Source of the DNA: Microbacterium barkeri
Lineage (GTDB): Bacteria; Actinomycetota; Actinomycetes; Actinomycetales; Microbacteriaceae
Reading direction: 5' to 3'
DNA: 64,000 nucleotides
Assembly: GCF_027921765.1 (NCBI RefSeq)
Contig: NZ_BSEJ01000011.1
Span: 62,001 to 126,000, forward strand
This document shows, piece by piece, positions 58,762-64,000 of the stretch; within the stretch, counting starts at the first letter, position 1, and every line of letters starts with the position of its first letter. The notes below the pieces were generated by a model, which saw only the letters and a program-made list of their open reading frames with translations, was not told the DNA's origin and did not search any database. A program made the position numbers and the translations under genes.

Positions 58762-61485
58762 CTACGCGTCGCCGCCGGCCGTTCCGGTGTGGCCGGCGCG
58801 CACGTCCTGCAGACGGTAGCGCTCGGCGGCCTGACGCGGAGCCGCGGGGTCGACCGCACCGTCGAGTGCGAGCGCCTCGAGCGTGCGGACGACGATCGAC
58901 TCGACGTCGACCCGGAAGAACCGCCGCGCCGCGGCCCGGGTGTCCGAGAACCCGAAGCCGTCGGTCCCGAGCGAGAGCCAGCGCCCGGGCACGTAGGGCG
59001 CGATCTGGTCCTGCACCTGCCGCATGTAGTCGCTGACGGCGACGACCGGACCGCCGGACCCCTCGCGGAGGCGCCGGGTCACGTAGGGCTCGCGCGGCTC
59101 GCCCGCGTGCAGGATGGCGCTGTCGGCGTCGATCGCGTCGCGGCGCAGCTCGTTCCAGCTCGTGACCGACCACACGTCGGCCGCGACTCCCCACTCCTCC
59201 GCGAGCACCCGCTGAGCCTCGATCGCCCACGGCACCGCGACGCCCGACGCGAGGATCTGCGCGGGGACGCCCTGGCCATCCGCCTGCGACACGCGGTGCA
59301 TGCCGCGGAGGATGCCGTCGACGTCCACGCCCTCCGGCTCGGCCGGCTGCGAGATCGGCTCGTTGTAGACCGTGAGGTAGTACATGACGTTCGGGTCGGG
59401 ATGAACCCCTCCGTACATGCGCTCGAACCCCGCGCGCACGATGTGCGCGAGCTCGTACCCGTAGGCCGGGTCGTACGAGACGACCGCCGGGTTCGTCGAT
59501 GCCAGGAGCGGCGAGTGGCCGTCGCCGTGCTGCAGCCCCTCGCCCGTGAGGGTCGTGCGCCCCGCGGTCGCGCCGATCACGAAGCCGCGCGCCATCTGGT
59601 CGGCCGCGGCCCAGAACGAGTCGCCCGTGCGCTGGAACCCGAACATCGAGTAGAAGACGTAGACGGGGATGAGCGGCTCGCCGTGCGTCGCGTACGACGT
59701 GCCCGCCGCCGTGAAGGCCGCGACGGCACCGGCCTCGTTGATGCCGACGTGGAGGATCTGACCGGCCTCGGACTCCTTGTAGGCGAGGAGCAGCTCGCGG
59801 TCGACCGACATGTAGTTCTGCCCGCGCGGGTTGTAGATCTTCGAGGTCGGGAAGTACGCGTCCATGCCGAACGTGCGCGCCTCATCCGGGATGATCGGCA
59901 CGATCCGGTGCCCGACCTTCTTTTCGCGCAGGATGTCGCGGAGGATGCGCGCGAACGCCATCGTCGTCGCCGCCTGCTGGGCTCCCGACCCCTTCTTCGC
60001 CGAGGCGTACACCGCGTCGGCCGGGAGCTCGATCGCGGTGTGCGTCGCACGGCGCTCGGGCACCGGGCCGCCCAGCGCGCGACGGCGCTCGAGCATGTAC
60101 TCGAGCTCGGGCGCGCCCGGCTCAGGGCGGAAGTACGGCGGCCGGTACGGGTCCTCCTCGAGCTGCGCGTCGGGGATCGGGATCCGGAGCAGGTCGCGGA
60201 AGTCCTTGAGATCCTGGAGGGCGAGCTTCTTCATCTGGTGCGAGGCCATCCGGCCCTCGAAGCTCGGGCCGAGCGTGTATCCCTTGACCGTCTTCACGAG
60301 CACGACCGTGGGCTGACCGCGGTGCTCCATCGCGGCCTTGTAGGCCGAGTGCACCTTGACGTAGTCGTGCCCGCCGCGCCGGAGGTTCCAGATGTCCTCG
60401 TCGGAGTAGTCCGACACGAGCGCGAGCGTGCGCGGGTCGCGCCCGAAGAAGTGCTCGCGGACGAACGCGCCCGACTCCGCCTTGAAGGTCTGGAAGTCGC
60501 CATCCGGTGTGCGGTTCATGAGGTCGACGAGCGCGCCGTCGACGTCGCGCTCGAACAGCGCATCCCACTCGCGGCCCCAGACGACCTTGATGACGTTCCA
60601 CCCCGCGCCGCGGAAGAACGCCTCGAGCTCCTGCATGACCTTCGTGTTGCCGCGGACGGGTCCGTCCAGACGCTGCAGGTTGCAGTTGATCACGAACGTG
60701 AGGTTGTCGAGCCCGTCGTTCGCCGCGACCTGCAGCAGCCCGCGCGACTCCGGCTCATCCATCTCGCCGTCGCCGAGGAACGCCCACACGTGCTGGTCGG
60801 ATGTGTCCTTGATGCCGCGCGCGTGCAGGTATCGGTTCGCCTGCGCCTGGTAGATGGCGTTCATCGGCCCGATGCCCATCGAGACCGTCGGGAACTCCCA
60901 GTAGGCCGGCTTGAGCCGCGGGTGCGGGTACGACGGCAGACCGTGCCCCTCGCGCGAGCGCTCCTGGCGGAAGCCGTCGAGGTCGGCCTCGTCGAGGCGC
61001 CCCTCCACGAACGACCGCGCGTACATGCCGGGAGACGCGTGCCCCTGGAAGTACACCTGGTCGCCGCCGCCCGGATGGTCCTTGCCGCGGAAGAAGTGGT
61101 TGGAGCCGACCTCATAGAGCGTGGCGGCGCCCGCGTAGGTCGCGATGTGGCCGCCCACGCCCCCGGTCGACGGGTGCTGCGCACGATGCACCATGACCGC
61201 CGCGTTCCAGCGGATCCATGCGCGGTAGCGGCGCTCGGCCTGCTCGTCGCCGGGGTACGGCGCATCCTGCGAGGCCGGGATCGTGTTGACGTAGTCGGTC
61301 GTCAGCTCGGCCCGCGCGCGGTCCGCGCCGACGCGGGCGGCGAGCGCCTCGATCATGCGGTGCGCGCGCTCGCGGCCGCCCGCGGCCACGAGGCCGTCGA
61401 TCGATTCGAGCCACTCCGCGGTCTCGGCGGGATCGACGTCGTCGACCCTCCGGTCGAGGAGCGCGGGTTCGAGGGGTGCTGTCAT
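58762..61485 (-). CDS. aceE: pyruvate dehydrogenase E1 component (homodimeric type)
   Basis: 907 aa, normal length for Ace[41 protein letters not shown], ThDP motif [20 protein letters not shown]...[57 protein letters not shown], and a C-terminal [20 protein letters not shown]. Makes acetyl units from pyruvate with E2/E3 encoded elsewhere. The ATG overlaps the end of the permease gene as ATGA (61482-61485), an unusual coupling. Confidence 0.95.
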   Translation of the reverse strand: MTAPLEPALLDRRVDDVDPAETAEWLESIDGLVAAGGRERAHRMIEALAARVGADRARAELTTDYVNTIPASQDAPYPGDEQAERRYRAWIRWNAAVMVHRAQHPSTGGVGGHIATYAGAATLYEVGSNHFFRGKDHPGGGDQVYFQGHASPGMYARSFVEGRLDEADLDGFRQERSREGHGLPSYPHPRLKPAYWEFPTVSMGIGPMNAIYQAQANRYLHARGIKDTSDQHVWAFLGDGEMDEPESRGLLQVAANDGLDNLTFVINCNLQRLDGPVRGNTKVMQELEAFFRGAGWNVIKVVWGREWDALFERDVDGALVDLMNRTPDGDFQTFKAESGAFVREHFFGRDPRTLALVSDYSDEDIWNLRRGGHDYVKVHSAYKAAMEHRGQPTVVLVKTVKGYTLGPSFEGRMASHQMKKLALQDLKDFRDLLRIPIPDAQLEEDPYRPPYFRPEPGAPELEYMLERRRALGGPVPERRATHTAIELPADAVYASAKKGSGAQQAATTMAFARILRDILREKKVGHRIVPIIPDEARTFGMDAYFPTSKIYNPRGQNYMSVDRELLLAYKESEAGQILHVGINEAGAVAAFTAAGTSYATHGEPLIPVYVFYSMFGFQRTGDSFWAAADQMARGFVIGATAGRTTLTGEGLQHGDGHSPLLASTNPAVVSYDPAYGYELAHIVRAGFERMYGGVHPDPNVMYYLTVYNEPISQPAEPEGVDVDGILRGMHRVSQADGQGVPAQILASGVAVPWAIEAQRVLAEEWGVAADVWSVTSWNELRRDAIDADSAILHAGEPREPYVTRRLREGSGGPVVAVSDYMRQVQDQIAPYVPGRWLSLGTDGFGFSDTRAAARRFFRVDVESIVVRTLEALALDGAVDPAAPRQAAERYRLQDVRAGHTGTAGGDA

Positions 61486-63074
61486 CGGCGGAAGCCCTTC
61501 CGGATGGTGCGCGAGCCCTGAGCAGGGGTGTCGGGCGCGACGCGGTCGACGGAGCTGATGTGGATGGAGGTGGTCTGGTTGCCGGCCGCGTTCACCCGAA
61601 CGATCGGGACCTCGTTGCCGTCCGCGGCGATGAGCTTGCCGCCGACGAACGTGTCGCCGTCCTCGAGCGCCTCGAGCTCGTCCTCGCGGACCATGCGCGG
61701 AGGCGACGCGACGAAGACCGAGGCGTTCTTGCGCACGTTGCCGAGGGTGAGCTCGTTGAAGATGAGGTTGAGCAGGACGGCCATGATCGCGGCGGACGAG
61801 ATGCCCGAGTGGAAGATGACCTCGAACCAGTCGGGGAACTGGTGGTAGATGTCGGTCTTGACGACCGGCAGCATCCCGAAGGCGAGCGACGCCGCGACGA
61901 TGATGAGGTTCATGTTGTTGCGGTAGTCGACCTTCGACAGCGTGCGGATGCCCGAGGCCGCGACCGTGCCGAACAGGACGATGCCCGCGCCGCCGAGGAC
62001 CGGCATCGGGATGGCCGCGGCGACGCGCCCGAGGATCGGCAGGACGCCGAGGATGACGAGGATGACGCCGCCCGCGGTGACGACGAAGCGGCTCTTCACG
62101 CCCGTGATGGCGACGAGGCCCACGTTCTGCGCGAACGCGCTCTGCGTGAACGAGTTGAGCAGCGGCGACACGGCGCTGGCCGCCATGTCGGCGCGCAGGC
62201 CGTTGGCGATGCGGCGCGAGTCGACGCGCGCCCCCGTGATCTCGCCGACCGCGAGGATGTCGGCGGTCGTCTCGGTGAGGATCACGAGCACGACGACGAG
62301 CATCGACACGATCGCCGCGGGGTCGAAGACCGGTGCGCCGAAGGCGAGCGGGGTGGGGATGGCGAAGACCGGGCCGTCGAGGACCGACGAGAAGTCGGCC
62401 ATCCCGAGCGGGATCGCGATGACCGTGCCGATGATGAGCGCGAGCAGGATCGACAGACGCGAGATCGTGGCGCTGCCGAGCTTGGAGAGCACGACGATGA
62501 TGAGGAGCGTGAGCCCGGCGAGCCCGACGTTGGCCATCGAGCCGTAGTCGTCGGCGGCCGCGTTGCCGCCCATGATCCAGTTGCCGGCGACCGGGATGAG
62601 CGAGAGGCCGATCGCGGTGATGACGACGCCCGTGACGACGGGCGGGAAGAAGCGGAGGATCATCGCGAAGAACGGCGTGATGACGAAGCCGATCAGCGAT
62701 GCGGCGAGCACGGCGCCGAAGACCGCGGGCAGCCCTCCTCCCCCGTTCACGATCGCGAGCATCGTCGCGACGGCCGCGAACGACGTGCCCTGCACGAGCG
62801 GGAGCTTCGATCCGAAGAACGGGATCCCCACACTCTGCAGGATGGTCGCGAGGCCTCCGATGAAGAGGCACGACGCGATGAGGAGGCCCTTCTCCGCGTC
62901 GGTGACGCCGGCCGCACCGCCGAGGATGATCGGCGGGGCGATGATCCCGCCGTACATCGTCAGGACATGCTGCAGTCCGTACATGAACGACCTGCCGACG
63001 GGCAGGCGCTCGTCCTCGGGCGATCCGGCGACATCCAGTGATCCGGGCAGCGCCCGGCGGTTCTTCTTGCTCAT
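61482..63074 (-). CDS. nucleobase:cation symporter-2 (urate/xanthine/uracil permease)
   Basis: 530 aa; AAGGAGGTCAGCA before ATG 63074. About 12-14 TM helices. NAT family signatures: [20 protein letters not shown] at the N-terminus, [20 protein letters not shown] in TM3, and [20 protein letters not shown] (Q-N-x-G motif). The C-terminus is a soluble extension of about 75 residues. Neighbouring urate oxidase suggests urate or xanthine as substrate. Confidence 0.9.
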   Translation of the reverse strand: MSKKNRRALPGSLDVAGSPEDERLPVGRSFMYGLQHVLTMYGGIIAPPIILGGAAGVTDAEKGLLIASCLFIGGLATILQSVGIPFFGSKLPLVQGTSFAAVATMLAIVNGGGGLPAVFGAVLAASLIGFVITPFFAMILRFFPPVVTGVVITAIGLSLIPVAGNWIMGGNAAADDYGSMANVGLAGLTLLIIVVLSKLGSATISRLSILLALIIGTVIAIPLGMADFSSVLDGPVFAIPTPLAFGAPVFDPAAIVSMLVVVLVILTETTADILAVGEITGARVDSRRIANGLRADMAASAVSPLLNSFTQSAFAQNVGLVAITGVKSRFVVTAGGVILVILGVLPILGRVAAAIPMPVLGGAGIVLFGTVAASGIRTLSKVDYRNNMNLIIVAASLAFGMLPVVKTDIYHQFPDWFEVIFHSGISSAAIMAVLLNLIFNELTLGNVRKNASVFVASPPRMVREDELEALEDGDTFVGGKLIAADGNEVPIVRVNAAGNQTTSIHISSVDRVAPDTPAQGSRTIRKGFRR

Positions 63075-63170
63075 TGCTGACCTCCTTGTCGGCACGGCGG
63101 CGCTCGGCGCCGCCCAGGTTCGCGCGTGATCGCGCAGTGCCCGCGCGAGCGTGCGCGGGCACGCCCGTCC

Positions 63171-63204
63171 GCGGTCGGGTCGTCGAGAGCGACGACCCGA
63201 CCGC
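63171..63204 (-). terminator. hairpin after urate oxidase
   Basis: GCGGTCGGGTCGTC/GACGACCCGACCGC with loop GAGAGC, between urate oxidase and the permease on the minus strand. Confidence 0.7.
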
Positions 63205-63241
63205 GACGGGCTGTCGAGACGGCGCAGGGGCCGTCACGGCA

Positions 63242-64000
63242 TCAGACGTAGGCGGGGATGCCCTGCCAGATGGCCGCGGTGTCGCCGAGACCCTCGCGCC
63301 GCAGCGTGCCCTCGATGAGGCCGTACGGGCTGTGGGCGGCGTAGAACACCTCGTTGGGGTTGTCCTGGCCGAACGGCTCGAGGTCCACGACGAAGTGGTG
63401 GAGGTTCGGCATGGAGAACTTGATCTCGTCGATCTCGGGGTGCGCCTCGAGCACGGCGCGGCCCATGATGTACTGCGTCTCCTGGAGCGCACGCGAGTAG
63501 TGGTTCGTGAACGCCTCGAGCATGATCGTCCGGACCGACGCGAAGACCTCGTTGAAGTCGATGTCGGTGCGGTTGTACAGCCAGCGCGCGGTGACGTTGG
63601 TCGCGAGGATGCGGTCGGTCGTCTCGGGGAGCGTCGTGTAGCGGTCGACCGGGTAGCCGACGAATCCCGACTGCGTCGTCTTGAGCACGGCGAGGTCCTC
63701 GAGACCGGCGACCACGTGCGTCTTGTCGCCGACGATCTTCACGACCGCGGTGCGGGTCTCGGCGCCTGTGCCTCCGCGGAAGAACGAGTGGTCGTGGCCC
63801 TCGCCCGCGACCGGGATGCGCGACCACGTCGCCTGACGCGCGCCCCAACGGCCGCCCGTGACCCACTCGAACTCGCTCGTGAAGTGGCGGCCGAGGCGGA
63901 TGAGGAAGTCCTCGGGCGACCCGATGCCCTCCCGGGCGAAGCCGAACACCGTGTTCTTCTGCGTGTCCGTCGGCACGACGTGCGAGTTGTCGCCCTCGTA
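63242..64000 (-). CDS. urate oxidase (5' end beyond window)
   Basis: 252 codons plus stop are in the window, and the frame stays open to the right edge ([20 protein letters not shown] before residue [12 protein letters not shown]). Uricase motifs: [49 protein letters not shown] (T/K catalytic region), and [20 protein letters not shown] (the N-x-H motif). Oxidises urate to 5-hydroxyisourate. Starts the purine pathway of this locus. Confidence 0.93.
   Translation of the reverse strand, partial: YEGDNSHVVPTDTQKNTVFGFAREGIGSPEDFLIRLGRHFTSEFEWVTGGRWGARQATWSRIPVAGEGHDHSFFRGGTGAETRTAVVKIVGDKTHVVAGLEDLAVLKTTQSGFVGYPVDRYTTLPETTDRILATNVTARWLYNRTDIDFNEVFASVRTIMLEAFTNHYSRALQETQYIMGRAVLEAHPEIDEIKFSMPNLHHFVVDLEPFGQDNPNEVFYAAHSPYGLIEGTLRREGLGDTAAIWQGIPAYV

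Overview
The window is chromosomal DNA from a high-GC Gram-positive bacterium, most likely a Microbacteriaceae actinomycete (Microbacterium-like). The reasons are strong G/C third-position bias, leaderless promoters, a DUF4244/TadE/TadA locus, topA-tmk-holB order, and OhrR- and IclR-type regulators. No rRNA or CRISPR array is present. Two tRNAs are: Thr(CGT) on the minus strand near 3.6 kb and Pro(CGG) near 42.6 kb.

Host left arm (1-14.8 kb): a partial SDR reductase, a fructosamine-kinase-like protein, a GyrI-like protein, a nicotinamidase, an OhrR-type MarR regulator, small proteins, then the minus-strand block alpha/beta-hydrolase lipoprotein-holB-tmk-topA, a compact Tad/Flp pilus locus, and the start of acs (acetyl-CoA synthetase).

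Integrated element (about 14,796-37,415; 22.6 kb): visibly less GC-biased DNA inserted inside acs. A large serine integrase lies against the right end. Both junctions carry CAGGCGGT. Rebuilding attB and attP from the junctions gives, in each, an inverted repeat with the same 10-bp spacer centred on the dinucleotide CA. The element brings its own in-frame acs 3' end (94 codons) and terminator, so acs stays intact as a chimera, while the displaced host tail lies beyond attR at 37,415-37,690. Next to attL is a divergently transcribed Lsr2-like gene that lacks the RGR DNA-binding motif and has operator-like palindromes in its promoter. Then come small orphan genes, a replication-relaxation-like protein, a 0.9-kb non-coding stretch with at least nine near-contiguous stem-loops, more small orphan genes, and an iteron-type origin (12 copies of a TGTTGAGC unit in nested inverted repeats) directly before a primase-polymerase/SF3 helicase. 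The right third is cargo: an ExoX-C-like protein, a PD-(D/E)XK-like gene flanked by about 45-bp direct repeats, a small serine recombinase, an Mrr-like nuclease, and an EcoRI-family adenine methyltransferase coupled to a DUF262-HNH protein. No capsid, terminase, portal, relaxase or FtsK/Tra gene is visible, so it looks like a phage-satellite-like or integrative-replicon element carrying defence genes.

Host right arm (37.7-64 kb): RidA, DUF4177, a class A PBP with PASTA domains, a metallophosphoesterase, a truncated Pr6Pr-like gene beside tRNA-Pro, a HAD phosphatase, galE, tdk and a NUDIX protein. The last 18 kb is a purine/allantoin/glyoxylate locus: urate oxidase (cut by the window end), a nucleobase permease, aceE, an IclR regulator (AllR-like), malic enzyme, malate synthase, a CitE-fold protein, ureidoglycine aminohydrolase, hydroxypyruvate isomerase, tartronate semialdehyde reductase, glyoxylate carboligase, glycerate kinase and allantoinase. 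Glyoxylate made from purines can leave by the glycerate route or by malate to pyruvate; aceE sits where that second route feeds acetyl-CoA.
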